Assembly: GCF_027744825.2 (NCBI RefSeq)
Contig: NC_071335.1
Span: 13,963,501-14,027,500 of the forward strand
Direction of reading: 5' to 3'
DNA length: 64,000 nucleotides
From: Synchiropus splendidus
Taxonomy: Eukaryota > Chordata > Actinopteri > Syngnathiformes > Callionymidae
Of the stretch, positions 1 to 43,985 are shown one piece after another (within the stretch, counting starts at the first letter, position 1; each line of letters begins with the position of its first letter). A program made the position numbers and the translations under genes. The notes beneath the pieces are model-generated. The model searched no databases and had not been told where the DNA came from. It saw only the letters and a list, made by a program, of their open reading frames with translations.

Positions 1-486
1 AGTTCCAACTCTCCAGAACAAATGAGTACGCAATCCCTCACTTGTCTTGCTTTCACTTGGTTGTTAAAAGTTGACCCACGTTTTTTTTTTTTTTTTTAAA
101 AAGCAAAACTATCTGTGTTGTGTTCCACTTCAGGAGGAAGCGTCTCATAACCGTCTACTGAAAGGTTTCTCTCCAGTGAACAAAGAAATTCCCAGAAAAA
201 TTTAAACAATACTGTGAAACTTTGATCATAATATTGCCACCAAAAATCAGGGAATATATTTCTCCTATTTTTCTCCTGTACTCATCTGTTCACACCTCAT
301 TCGAGTCTTTACAGAGAAAAATGTCCAAATTAGAAACATTTTTTAATCTGGCGGCGTCTTCAAATTTACTTTGGCCTCGCGTGTTTCCGGGCAACTACAA
401 GTCGTCCAGCGTGTAAATAAACACACTCAAGAGTACACAAACACATTCGTATCAAATATAATGCTGTCAGGTCCGAACAGCACCGT
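1..486. other. Left flank, beyond the smurf2 3' end
   Basis: No coding exon, RNA gene or clear repeat is seen. There is a run of T followed by A around 82-103 and ordinary AT-rich sequence. It lies past the best candidate poly(A) signal for smurf2, so it is probably intergenic. Short open frames here have no splice context and resemble nothing I recognise. Confidence 0.4.
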
Positions 487-492
487 TTTATT
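487..492 (-). terminator. smurf2: Candidate poly(A) signal of smurf2
   Basis: TTTATT on the plus strand reads AATAAA on the minus strand, about 1.03 kb downstream of the smurf2 stop codon. If it is used, the 3' UTR runs from about 1523 down to about 470. Nothing between the stop codon and this site looks coding. Confidence 0.4.
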
Positions 493-1523
493 GCTCAGCT
501 TTCTGCGAGGGAACAAGGGAACTACTTTAGCACGGGTGTTGCTACACACTCACAGAGCAGCTGATGGAAAACACACAAACTGTAATAATAAATATACAGA
601 TTGTAAATGAAACAAAAATAATACGCTTTGTACACACGATCCTTGGTGTCGTGACGCCATTCCGGGGGCGAACAGAACTTGAAGACGACGGTGTCAGTTG
701 GAGTGTGAAGATAAAAAGCTATTGGTTAAAAAAAATGCTGACTCGACACTGACTCCAGTGCGAGAGCAGCGACAGACTTCAATCCAGAAAAGATGTGAGC
801 GTCAGACCAAACTCTCCAAACCTGAGACCATGCGAACACATTCACTCAGTGAAAACAAAACAAAAAAAGAGGCGTATACATTTATACTGAAGCTGTACAC
901 GTGTGTGTGTGTGAGTGTATACAAGATATGTTTTCAGGGACGACTGCTTAAATGTGCGAGACGGAGGAAGACTGGATTGAACTGAACACCACGCTCCGCA
1001 TGCTGAGGTAGGATGGATCTGTGGCCGCGTGGCTCCAGATATCGGTCCCTCAACACTCTCAGTTCTCAGCGCCTGACGGTCCAAAACCAGGGGGATAAAT
1101 GACCCATCAGCACGGCCACTGACAGCTAAACTCCGCCTCCCCCCTGTTAGATTCATACTCTGTTTCAAAACAAACTTGTCCTGCTTGTTTCTCCGGGTGG
1201 TGAGGGTCCCAACTGCGAGCCACAGTCCGACACGCCGCTCAGCCAGAGCGAGAATCAAACCCATTTTCCTCCCTGTGTCCTTGTTTGTTCGGCCAGCGCT
1301 CAGCTGGTCCACTTCAGGGTTTTGGACGGTGAAGGACGCCGGCCTTCACACAAGCGTCCGGTTGAGAGAATGAAAACGAAGACGTCGTCCTCTGACGTGA
1401 CAACAGAAGCGTGACAAGAAGCAGACGGGTGAAAAGTGACGACTGACCAACACCTGCGTGTCGTGACTCGACCTGAAACGGTGGAAAAGCGGCAGACGGA
1501 GGGAGACGGAAGGACGCCGCCAC

Positions 1524-32789
<31,266 letters not shown>

Positions 32790-34169
32790 CCCCTGCTATA
32801 ATCCAGCGGCAAACAGCAAAGAAACGGTGCAAACCATGTGTATCAGTGGAGTTCATCGACAGGGAATGGTCCAGAACAACCCCTCGGTTCGGCTAGCTGA
32901 CTGTTAGCTCGTGGTATCACCATAGCAAATCACGTTGCTGACTGTATGGAGCCCAAACATGTCGTCGTAAATCACATCGCTGGAACTGCAGCCTTGTTTG
33001 GAGCACTTTTCGGACAAACTGCGACAAGACACATTCCGATGAAACACTCATGCCGCGGACTGAACCTTGGTGAGGAATGAGTGGTTTGTCCTCAGCCCGG
33101 ACAAACGGCCACTCTCTCAGCCGGAGCTACAACAAGTTGTTCGCGACGAGCAGAGCCGCTGCTGCTGCAGGCGTAGCGGCGGGGGAGGGGTCACGCCAAC
33201 ACATCCGGTATGTTTGTCAAAATAAAAGCACACCACTTAAGCGACTTTACCAAAATATTTATTTGCACTATTCTGCTCAGTTTGTCACGCAAAAGGAATA
33301 CCGTCAACAGCAATGTTTACGCGAAACATAATGCAAATTCAATACATGTCGTATCGCAAGGCGTTGTGCTTGAGTTGTAGTACCGGTGGTAGTCAAACAG
33401 TCATTATATTAACGAGGACCTGCAGGCGTTCCAATGAACAGACGTGTGTCCAGACGGAGGATGGCGTCTCCATTGTCACTCCAGGTCCAATAGAGATCGA
33501 GTGGTGCGCTTTGCCCACCACCAGTTTCTAAGGAACTTTATACGATGGGAAATGTTCAAGATATCCATCCCAACTATGAACCATTATCTCTGGCAAGAGC
33601 GGAAATGCTTTCAAACTGTATTCGAACAAGTTTGGTTAGTTATATATTTAATACGAAACTAAATATGGGAATCATTCGCATCTCGTCTTCACCCTTTTTT
33701 GTCAGTTCCAAATATAATGATGTATATTTATGTATTTTAAATACATCATCTGATATTACTTTAAATACAGATTGATTCAGAAATTTCTGAACAATGTACG
33801 AAATTAAAAATAGGCGTTGCGCCTGTGTTTACTTTGTTTTTATCCTGACCTTAACTTTTTTTTTTTTTTACAGTTCTTTAGAGATTATATTACATTATAG
33901 ATGGTCCTTTGTTCTTCCCTCAATGGAGAAATTGTCTCAGCAATACTGAACACCAAAGCAAAGTAATGACATCCATAAAGCAGCCACATATTGCACTCAA
34001 CACTGTAAAGAAATATACGTGGGCCGTTATTGCTGCTCTTAAAGAGAGATCCAAGAGCGCCATCTGCTGATCTTAAAAAATAAAACTGTTCGTCTCCCAA
34101 CAGCAAGTCTATGCGTGTGCGTCAATGATATTTCAGATGTCCAATGACATGGCATTTCAGATTAATTTA

Positions 34170-34240
34170 GATTAGATAACCTTTATTCGTACCACAGTGT
34201 GGCAATTCGACTACAGCGGCAGTAAATATAGTACAAAAAT
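34170..34240. repeat. LINE 3'-end-like fragment
   Basis: GATAACCTTTATTCGTACCACAGTGTGGCAATTC resembles the conserved 3' end of common fish CR1/L2-type LINEs (typically a 'CTTTATTGATCCC...GGGAAATTC' pattern). It is short, isolated and non-coding. Confidence 0.35.
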
Positions 34241-34992
34241 TTTAAGAAAAAAAAAGAATGAATTAGTGTGGCGTTTTCCTATATCTTGGTTTTCCCATAG
34301 CGATAGCACATCATTGATCAAGTTTATTTACTTTTATGTTGCCATATACAGGTCTGGGTTAATTCATTGTATTTAGGTAAAACATGAATTTTACCCCATT
34401 TACCGCTGATGCAGTATATTCTTTATTTCACTCAAATAGAAGAATCAACGTCGTTTTTCTTATTAACTTTTTTCCTTTTTATTACTATTCTATTTCATGT
34501 TCACCTCTATTTCCAACTATCCAGTACATCCAAAACCTGAGCCCATCGTTGTGGTAACACATTTCATCGACAGAGGTCGCACTTTCATCTAATCGCTTTA
34601 AGCGATTCAAGAGCCCACAAGGCCTGGAGGATCTTCAGTTAACCAGCTCTTAGTCCTGTTCAGGACTGCTAGTCATTGGGCGAGAGGCAGGAATACACCC
34701 AGTCCATCGCATGGCACACACACAATTCACAGCCAGGTCCAATTTTAGAATGTGCAGCAGGACCATTTCTCATGCGCAGCCTGAAAGCCAAATAAAAAAA
34801 AATGCATTTCATCATAGGAAGGGGCTTCATTCTCATCCGATCAGCTCTTCCACAGAAAAGTGAGTGATTTTATGTCTTATATATTTTTATGTCTTTTAAT
34901 TATCAAGTTAACCCATTTTTAATCTATTCCCAACCATGAAAAGTATTCTGGTGAGGTATGACTGTGTTCTTATGTAACCAACTACACCAGTG

Positions 34993-35315
34993 GTCAGAAT
35001 AGAATTTTCAGAATAGAATTTATTGCCATGGTCAGTGGGGGTTCCACCAACTAGGAAAGTGCTTCGAAATAAAGTGCTGTTAATATAAAATAAAATAAAA
35101 TAAAATAATCCACAAACAACAAAAGCTGATCACAAATTCAACAGTCTGACGGCCGAGGGGAAGAAGCTGTTCCTGTGACGGGAGGTTCTGGTCTGGATGG
35201 ACCGTAGCCTCCTGCCAGAGGGAAGAGGAACAAACAATCCATGTCCAGGATGAGAAGGGTCGGCTCTGATCCGACCTGCACATCTCTGGGTCCTGGAGAC
35301 ATACAGGTCCTGAAT
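34993..35315 (-). mobile_element. L2-like LINE 3' fragment, copy 1
   Basis: On the minus strand this encodes the carboxy end of a non-LTR retrotransposon protein, including FSSWTW-type and FFPSAVRLLN-like text, followed by a 3' tail with repeated TAAAA units (35086-35107). The same sequence occurs at about 44818-45330 with high similarity. It is 5'-truncated, as usual for LINEs. Confidence 0.7.
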
Positions 35316-35689
35316 CTTCCCTCACAATCGGTCTTATCTACACCAACCTTCCTTCCATTCGGGGTTTTATATGTGGACGGAGTCTGGATTATACTTGATT
35401 TAAGGTCACTATAAGTTCTTTAAAAAGGGCGAGTGAAAGTGAAGTCACGGGATGACATATATGTTCTTCGTGTATACTGTATGGAAACACACTGTTCAAA
35501 CTTGCCACGTATAGAACGCATCTGCTGTGATTGGAATGTCACAGAACAGGTTATTAGGTGCAGATGACTTAATAAGCTTTTACCTCTCATGATCCCAGGA
35601 TGAGCAGTCAGAGGAGGTCACCTGAAGCGAAGTAAAAAAACAACATTAAAATAATACATGACAAATGATACCTATAAAATAGGGCCACA

Positions 35690-35770
35690 CCGCAGCCTAG
35701 GGATTAACACTCTCACCTTGGCCTCAGCAAGAAGGTTGCAGGTTCGACTCCCAGGTCGGAAATACCAGGA
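35690..35770 (+). repeat. tRNA-derived SINE-like sequence
   Basis: A box A-like stretch (TAGGGATTAACACTC) is followed about 30 nt later by GGTTGCAGGTTCGACTCCCAGG, a box B-like pol III motif. The phrase CAGCAAGAAGGTT is typical of a common fish repeat. A piece of the same repeat in the opposite orientation is at about 39940-40090 in a samhd1-like intron. Confidence 0.5.
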
Positions 35771-38106
35771 GAAATCTATGTTGTGTTTGTCTTAACGGAT
35801 TGAGCAGAAGAAGGGAACCATGCAGGATAAGGAGTTGGACAAAGTTTACCATTGAATAAACAGTATCAGAAAATGAATCCAAGGTGGTCAGTGTCTACGG
35901 ACTAAACAGGTGGGAACACATCAGTATAGATTCATTTCATCAAAGGACACAACATGTTCCTTAAAAGGTTAGTGATGACACAGATGAACACACACTTGGC
36001 TTCAGAACTATTTATACCCCATGAAAGGAATCACCAGTTTAATAGCTTTCGCAGGTGAAGAATCTAAAATAGAATATTTTTTCATGGGGTATGAATCATT
36101 TTGAGCACGAGTGTACATGCCCCATGAAAACGCAATGTTCAAACCTGCCACGGATGGAACACACTGTGATTGGAATGTTCTCAAACAGGTTATTACATAA
36201 TAAGCGAACACGTACATTACTTTTCATAAATGAAAAAAGAGGGGTCGAAGGACGCCATCCAAATTGGACCATAAAAAAAGGCTTTGTTCCATTTGGCAAT
36301 CCATTAGAAATGCTCTATTGCATTAACAGAGTCAGGCATGTTTGAGAATGTTTGAAGTTTGTTTTATGAAGTATCATTGAAAATACAGAACATGAAGTCA
36401 CGTCATCCATGCATTGTGTTACACACAATTGCAGACAATAGTAAACACAAGGTGGGGAGCGACTGGGCAATGGCCTATGGCCCAAGCAACCGATTTTTAT
36501 TGGCTTATTATGGTTTAGTTTGGACCTTAACTGAGCATGCAACAGCTCACTTCAACTCTCCGGACAGTGCAATCCAGATAATGCCATTAATAGGTCCATT
36601 GAGCCTGCATGCAGTGCCTCCACTCCACCGTACCTTAGAAGAATCTACAAAAACCAGCAAACTCCTCAGAGTTTGGAAGTGAAGACAATCTAATAGCATT
36701 ATATACAATACACTTTCTTTGCATTTGTGCTACTCTGCACTGCACAGGTTCTTGATCTTTGTTGATGTCTCATGTCAACCACATTGTGAGTCACAATGAG
36801 GCAAAGTCAGCTTCACATTCTCTATCTGTATGGCAAGTATAGTGCAGACCAAATGGCCTACTGCACATATAGTGCACTAGGAAGCATCATATTTTAATAC
36901 TTCTTCTGACTAAATGGAAACATTTTAAGTGTACAAAAGTATGCTTTTATTTATTTAATTTTTTTTTTACAAAAAGGGCACTCACCTGTATATTACCAGT
37001 GTACTGAGGTGCCGTTTATAAGCAGACGGAAAGCACCGAATCCGCCATCGTTTTGTGACACCTTTTCTCACACCACTTGTCAAGTTCATCCCTTATACTT
37101 TACCTTTGGCTTTCTATGTAAATGATAGGAAACTGAGGGCAACTACATGGTCTCACCCAGGAGAAATGAGGTGTGGGTCCTGCTCCGTTTGAATTCAAAT
37201 AAATTCAATAAATAAATTGGACCTGTAACATTGGTGCTGTCTATCAAGAATTCAGCGTTTCAAGGAGAGGACTGAAGGCCCACGGACGGTGGAGAGGAGG
37301 TGAGTGGAATCACTCTGTTGTGTTGTACCTTTTTCCCCCATGCACAACAGGAGGAGACCCAGGCCAAGATGGCCCCTTCAGCCCAGTTAATATGAAGATG
37401 AAGAAGCCAGAGAAAGAGAAAAGAGAAACCACAGGATGACGAGAGGATTAAAAAAAATGGATGATATGGCAGTGACCATTGTGAGCAGTGCCAGGGAACG
37501 GAACCTGCAACAAGCTCCCTCACAAAGATATTTGCTGTCTTCTTGCAGGTGCGTCATGCTGTTCTTGTTGGTCTACAGTGCCCAGGGAGTGAAGGTCTCA
37601 AGAGTCAGTTTTTCACGTGCCAGACAGTTTCTCGCATGAGCAGTGGCCTCTTGCTCAAGTGTCTCACTGAGAAAAGCAGTTGAACAAGAAAAGGAAAAGA
37701 CGAGAGATAACTCCTGACCAAAACTACGGCGACGTCAGCGCTAGTTTTCGCTCAGATCTTGAACATATTCAGTGTATGCTGCAAACCAGAAGCGGTAGCC
37801 TTCAAGGGCAACCACACAGACGTCAGGTGAGTAGGAGATTTAAACAGTCACGTTGTATCAGGTATAATCGTGGATACGTTTCAGCAGAAGAATCTTAAAC
37901 GCACAAGGAGGCGGAGAAGAGATTTTGCGATGGGTGTGGTGATCCTATATCTTCTTTAAATGATTCCGCCCCCGAAATATCCTCTTCACTCAAAGCCCTG
38001 ATGAATCAGTAGTGTCAGCAGGCTCCTGTGTTTTACCTTTGTGTTCTCCTGCAAGTGTTTTCAAGAAACCCCTGTGAAGCTCTGAGAGTCGCTCACTGAA
38101 CTGAAG

Positions 38107-41100
38107 ATGAGTTATAAGGTAATGTGTGAGTCATCTGGTGATGGGGAAGAAACATATATTCCATTTACTTTGTTCATGTTTGAGCACCAAAGAGGCGCGT
38201 TGAGGCAGAGCGGATGGATATCCAGCTGTGTGTCCGGTTAGATGTCGGAGATGGTGCACAAGTTTGACGTGACCAGATTTTTTGACAACTGTCCTTCCAC
38301 TGAGCAATAGAGTTGTTCAGTAGACGATGTGCGCGCTCCATTTTGTGGTCTTCATCTGCAGCATAAAACACAGATTTTTATCTTTTTTTCTTTCTTTTTA
38401 AACATTTATTTGACTTCATTTCCATTCACTCATTTTAAGAAGGTCATGAAAAGATGATAAATGTTCATTGTGTAAATGGACTTTGATGTCAATGTCATTT
38501 ACACCTTCTTGTCAAGAATTGTTTTAAACATTTTATTGTTTTAGGGGATATCAACGTCTGCGAAAAAGCTTTGAAAGTGGTGGAGTTTACTGGATATACT
38601 TTTATTAAACTTACTGGACAACAGCCAGTAACCTCGAGACATCTACTGCATGTGATGACGGCTGGTATTTTGCCAAAGAATGTACAAACCAGTTTTGAGG
38701 TAATGAAATCGTCGACGGAAACTAGTTTGCACTGCAGCAGTGAATGTTTACAAGTTTTTTTTTATCTGACTGTGATTTACTTTATTCACTTTTCGAGTGA
38801 CAACCCTTTTTTTAAATCACTGTTAGTTATTGATAAAATAACCTCCATCCATTTCACAAATTTTGAGACTATTAGCCTCTAAGTGAACAACAGGATATTT
38901 ATTTATTTTTTTGTTTTTTTTTTGGAGTCCTTGCAGAACAGTGCCTTTCTCCCATTGGAGTGGACCATAAATACTATTTTGGAAACATTCAGTTCAAGCT
39001 CATGTTTGTTTTTATTAACTATAGAGCAGATCAACTGAACTTCAGCAGAGATGAAGAGCTCCTCTTAAATACATTCCATTCCTGCTTTGAACTGACTGTC
39101 TTTTCCCCAAATACCTTTGATCACCCTCTCTACTGTCAAGGTGTTTAACGACTGCTTCTACGGACTGGTGGAGCTTCACCCACTTCATATTGAAATCATC
39201 GACACACCTGAGTTCCAGAGACTCCGGAACATCAAGCAGGTGGCGGGTGCTCACTTTGTCTACCCGGGAGCCACCCACAGCCGCTTCCAACACTCCATTG
39301 GGTACAGCTGCTGCATTTTATTTGATACATTCATATGAGCTTCTATCTCATAAAATAAGCCTCTATTTATTCTCTGCTGAAGAAGCATTGTGGGGTTTTT
39401 TTTCTAATTCTAATTTCAGAGCTTGTCACTTGGCTGGAAAACTTGTCAGAAGACTGAAAACAAAACAGCCAGAGTTGGAGATCACAGATGGAGACGTCCT
39501 CTGTGTGGAGATCGCCGCGCTGTGCCATCATCTAGGTACACTGCTTTTCCTCTTACCTCCTGGTTGTGCCAAACAAATTCATAATGAAATTCATAATAAC
39601 AGTTAGTTCACTTATTCAATGAAATAAAAAATGGAGATGTTTTGTTTCTTGTTTATTTGTTTTAGGACATGGACCATTTTCATACTTGTTTATGGATGAA
39701 TTCCTACCCAGAGCCTGGAAAAAGGTAAATCCAAATAGACAGAGGCAGTTCTAGACTAACTCTATTGCGAGTCTAGTCACAGGGGTACGTTGAAATATGC
39801 CAACGCTTGTTTGTGACGAAAACGTTTTTGTCATTTGTTTATTAAAAAAATAGAGACTAAAAGCAGTTGGGAAATGGTTGACCCATCCATCATTGGTGGA
39901 CCCAAAACCCATTCTTGCAATTGAGGGAGGGGCGGGGCATGTAGAGGCGAACAACCATGCATCCACAAACTTTATATCCTATGTTCCTTTGGAGAGCACA
40001 AACTCCACACAGAAAGGACTGAGACTGCAACCCTGCAGCCTTCTGGCTGTGACTCTGCAATAGCGATAACCACTACATCACCAATAACTAATCTCTTCTT
40101 CGTCCATTAACTGTTGAAGGAAACTGAAGAGTCTGAAGAAAAAAGAAATGGGGAGAGCAAGCAGACCACAGCTACTCAATTCAAGGTGAATGGCACTCAG
40201 AGTTATATGTTGCAACGTCAGGTACACACTTCTGTTTTAGAGTCATACATTATATTTTTGTTCCATCTTCATGGCATTGGTTTTTACCTTGCAATGGGCA
40301 TTTGAGACTCCTGAACGTCATTCTAATCCAGTTTATGCATTTCTTTATAGTCAGTTGTGGGCTCAAATCCTTCCTCCAAAGTAGCTACAAAGTCCACCAA
40401 TCAGTATCCAGATGTTTTGGAACTTGTGGTGGTGAAGTTGCTAAGGAACTAACAGAGGATGGTTCTGGACTGTGTGTGCTGACTTTTCTTCTCCTCTCTT
40501 TTTCACCTTTCTTCTAATGGAGCACGAGGAAGTGTCTGTCAAAATGCTCGACCATCTGCTGAACAAAAATAATTTGAAAAAGTCGATGAAGAAATACAAC
40601 CTGAATCTTCCTGGAGACCTCAACTTCATCAAGGACCTCATTCTGGGAAACAAGGTAATGACCAAAGCTTGGTCATGGACCATGACCAAAGAATACCCCA
40701 AGCTTTGACAACGTAGAGTGCAGCTCATCCTTCAGAACTGTTGCGTCTTCGTCCTCCAGGAGGAGAGTCAAGAGCGGAGAGACAAGCCCTTCCTCTACGA
40801 CATCGTGAACAACACTGTCAGTGGCATTGACGTTGACAAGTTTGACTCCTTTGCCAGGTTTAACCTGATTTCATCCCCTTAATGTTCTCACTGAGGTTCC
40901 ACACTCTTCTCATCAACTTCACACTGCTCATTTTAGGGACTGCCACCACCTGGGTGTTAAGAGCAACGTTGACTTCAACCGCCTCCTGCTGTCTGCCAGA
41001 GTGTGTGACGCTGAAAACAGGACACAAATCTGCTACAGAGATAAGGTGAGCTAGAGCTTATAGAAAAACAGTTTAATGTGGTCTAAAGCTGGTGTGTTTC

Positions 41101-43748
41101 TATTGGCAGGAGTTGCCACACATTTATGAAATGTTCCGCACGAGGTACAGGCTCCACCAGAAAATCTACCAACATACCGTGTGTGCCATTGAAGAAATGT
41201 AAGCAGAGTCATCTACGTCAGCTCAGCTCTGAAGTGATGGATTGTGAAAAATGTGCGCAGGATCACTGAGGCCCTTTTGAAAGCAGATGGCGTCATCCAA
41301 GTGAAGGGCTCCAACGACAGAATCTTCACTCTCTCGACAGCCATCTATGACATGGAGGCCTACTCCAAGCTGACAGGTCTCCCAATCTCAATGCCTTGGA
41401 TTTGTTTATACATTTTCTACTGTTAAGGAGAAGGAATAGAGGCACAAGAGGTGGACTTTTTAGAGCAATGTCCAAACGCACATCTACAAGGCAGTCAAAC
41501 TCAGGTAGGTTGACAAGGAAAATGGCAAGTCAGGACCAGAATGTAAATCAACTGTCAAAAACGCCCGCTACACAGGTATGGAAGGGCAAAAAACAAACAA
41601 AAACAGTGAGACAGGAAGTTGACAGACGAAATAAAAAGCGAAGGGGAAGTGATCATGACAGTTTTCACTGTAAATTTGTGTATGTTTACCAATGAAATAT
41701 GCAATTCGATATGGTTCATGGATGAACAATGATCACACGTTTTCGCCACATCCAAACCAGATGAAAAATAAATGGAACTCCAGCAGCAGACAGCATAAAG
41801 GAGCCACCAAAGACTTGGAGATGATGAAGTATAGCGCTGCTGTGTCAGTCTTCTTACTAGCGCACCAAAGATCGGATCGGACATGCGATGACTGTTTGTT
41901 TGGACGGTGGTTTGTCAGCCTGTTTCCATTATCTAGAATGGGGCCCCATGGAGAACATCTCAGCTCTCTGTCTCATTGGAGCTTGACTGTGAGGTCATAC
42001 TTTGAGGTAGTAATTTGATTTGATCTCTGACCTTTAGCGCTATCACGGTTGTCTTGCTAAGGCACTTGGTTGCGTTCTTTTTCAGGATTCTCCAGGAGTT
42101 GAAAACGAGTGGAGCGACAAGTTTAGTTTTTGGTCAAGAAAGTTGTTGTGATGAAAAAAACTCCTTTGGAATTGTTCTTAAAGAACCTGCTAATCTGTTT
42201 ATAACCTGTTTAAACCACATCAGATCATGTGTTTGAAGAAATCCTCTACTCCTCCGATCCAAACTTGGAACAAGCCAGAGCGATTCTGCTCAGAATAGTT
42301 TCACGGGACCTCTACAAACTTGTGGGCGAAGTTGTGCTGGAAGGATCTGATGATAGGGTGAGATTGGTTTTGCTTACTTCTTCACCATCAATTGTAAGGG
42401 GAACATCCATGCTGCTTCCTCCTCCACAAAATATGGTGACACCTACTTTTTTTTTAACCAATGATGTATCATCGAACTGCTTGTGTGTCAAGTCCTGAAG
42501 AACATTTTGGTCTTCTCTAGAAATCATGTGAGAGAGAACTTTCTGATCTGTTGGGAGAGGACGGTGTCTTTGTTGTCAAGGTACGTCATAGTTGTGTAGC
42601 ATTGTTGTTGTTGTCACTTTTGTCTGAACAAGTAAACCCCTGCATATTACCTCAAATGCTCTCTCACGCTCTTTGATGCAGCTGGTTGATATCAACTACG
42701 GAATCACAGATGAAACCCCTTTTGCGTTCTACAGCAAAGATAAACCAGGTGTAGCCTTTCAACTCAGGCTGATGGTGAGACATTTTCTGTGAATGAGAAA
42801 TTTCAGTGAAAACAAGTATGCGGTGTATTTAATGTCGTCTTTGCATGGTTTGGTAACAGCTCCAAGTATATTTTGTGCTTATATTCTTTAAAAAAAAATG
42901 TCCTCAGGGAGCGTCTCCAGTTGAACCAAAGGTCTTCTCTGAGAAACTGATCCGGGTCTACAGCAGGCGAGTGGACATCATGGCCCAGGCGAAGGAGTGC
43001 CTTGAAGAGTGGCGCAAAGAATATGGATTTGTCGAACCAAGGTCAGCAACTCTAGACGTTGTTGGACTGGTAAGAGTTAAGATGAGTTCAAAGGTCGGCT
43101 CTCAATTAATATACTCCAGCAAAAGTTCCAAATTCGACTATTCAAGAGTGTCATGGGCCGTCATTCCAGAAACCATGATCAGGACTGAAACACAGCGATA
43201 CAAAGCAGGTGCTGGAACTATAAACTATGAGAAATGTGATTCAAAAGAATCACTCTCCGCTCCACTCTTGAGTCTTGAAGGACAAACATGTCCACATCCA
43301 AAATTAAAAGATTTAAAAGTCAATAATTTAAACCCCTCCCTGCTTCACAGGGGGTAGCAAGCCTCAGGTCCAGATGTTGGATAGAAAAAAATGTTTTTTG
43401 ACCAAATCATTGGAAAAAAAAACATGAAAACTTGACTTGAACTTGTCATGTGTTTAGTGCATATAAAAACTCCAGATGAAATGAGTAATTTCAACATAAT
43501 TCTAATATATAAAATCTATATTAATCAAATTAGATGATGTGTAAAAATGGTACATATTTTGATGAACATTTGGCCAACTTTTTGTTTCCCAAAAGGGAAA
43601 GCAAACTCAAAGCAGTTCCTAGAATTGAAACAGACCCTTCATGCTTTCTGTAAAATGATGTGCTTTTCAGTCATGAAAGTCCTGAATTTAAGTGTTTGTC
43701 TCTGCACACAGTAAAAGACTCCCAATAGATGACGGCACCAGGACATGA
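38107..43748 (+). CDS. SAMHD1-like HD-domain protein, probable pseudo-enzyme
   Basis: SAMHD1 is a GTP-activated dNTP triphosphohydrolase limiting dNTP pools and viruses. Exons: 38107-38125, 38545-38699, 39141-39301, 39420-39535, 39666-39724, 40120-40185, 40523-40654, 40760-40857, 40937-41045, 41110-41198, 41261-41376, 42224-42357, 42521-42580, 42682-42774, 42908-43041, 43712-43748; in phase, 525 residues. Exons 1-2 give a divergent SAM-like segment (W, VC, F and LL spaced as in SAM). An alternative donor after 38118 would join MSYK directly to VFND (471 residues). The HD domain is clear: [27 protein letters not shown] (human H167), then [13 protein letters not shown] where human has CHDLGHGPFSH, so D207 is His and H215 is Tyr. 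D311 and K312 are kept ([13 protein letters not shown]) but Y315 is Ser. The Lys-rich phosphorylated human tail is missing. The ORF and splice sites are intact, so it is probably expressed. Confidence 0.85.
39940..40090 (-). repeat. Fragment of a common fish interspersed repeat in a samhd1-like intron
   Basis: ACTCCACACAGAAAGGACTGAGACTGCAACCCTGCAGCCTTCTGGCTGTGACTCTGC, read in reverse, matches the motif CAGCAAGAAGGTTGCAGG seen at 35725-35750. It is the opposite orientation of the same repeat class, and lies between exons 39666-39724 and 40120-40185. Confidence 0.45.
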
Positions 43749-43979
43749 TGCTCTCCACGACTCCAAAAGGCAGAAGACATGTCCATAAAAATAAGAGTCT
43801 GAATCAAGTTTTCAGGCAGTTTTATCGTTTTGATGATTTTAACCAGGGTATAATCAGGTGTTCCACGGGTCGTGGTGAGAGCTACGTAGTTTGTTCACAC
43901 ATCCTCCTTGTTTCATGTTGCAGTGTCCACTTATTACATTTGATTCATGCTGGGGTTTTTTTTTTAATGGGAAAATGTG

Positions 43980-43985
43980 AATAAA
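43980..43985 (+). terminator. Poly(A) signal of the samhd1-like gene
   Basis: AATAAA lies 232 nt downstream of the samhd1-like stop codon. The surrounding 3' UTR (43749-44130) is recognisably duplicated at about 48723-49180, where an AATAAA also sits at the matching place, which supports this site. Confidence 0.6.

Larger units (their letters stand above)
33200..38100. other. Intergenic region between smurf2 and the samhd1-like gene
   Basis: The region is AT-rich and repeat-rich, with no convincing exon. It holds a LINE tail-like piece near 34170-34240, a repeat fragment at about 34600-34740, an L2-like copy at about 34993-35315, tRNA-derived repeat sequence at about 35690-35770, a pair of direct repeats (35475-35575 and 36112-36205) and a small palindrome (around 36013 and 36081). 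The longest open frame, at about 36359-36682, has no splice signals or recognisable domain. Confidence 0.6.

Noticed and set aside
33077..33331. 84-codon plus-strand open frame divergent from smurf2
   Set aside because: Low-complexity Ala/Gly/Arg text in the GC-rich promoter; no splice partners or recognised family. A divergent noncoding transcript is possible, but sequence alone does not show it.
36359..36682. 107-codon plus-strand open frame between smurf2 and the samhd1-like gene
   Set aside because: No promoter, splice site or domain evidence; composition is as expected from AT-rich intergenic DNA.
38174..38371. Minus-strand 65-codon open frame in the first intron of the samhd1-like gene
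   Set aside because: No splice context, no recognised domain, and it lies in the intron between the first two proposed exons.
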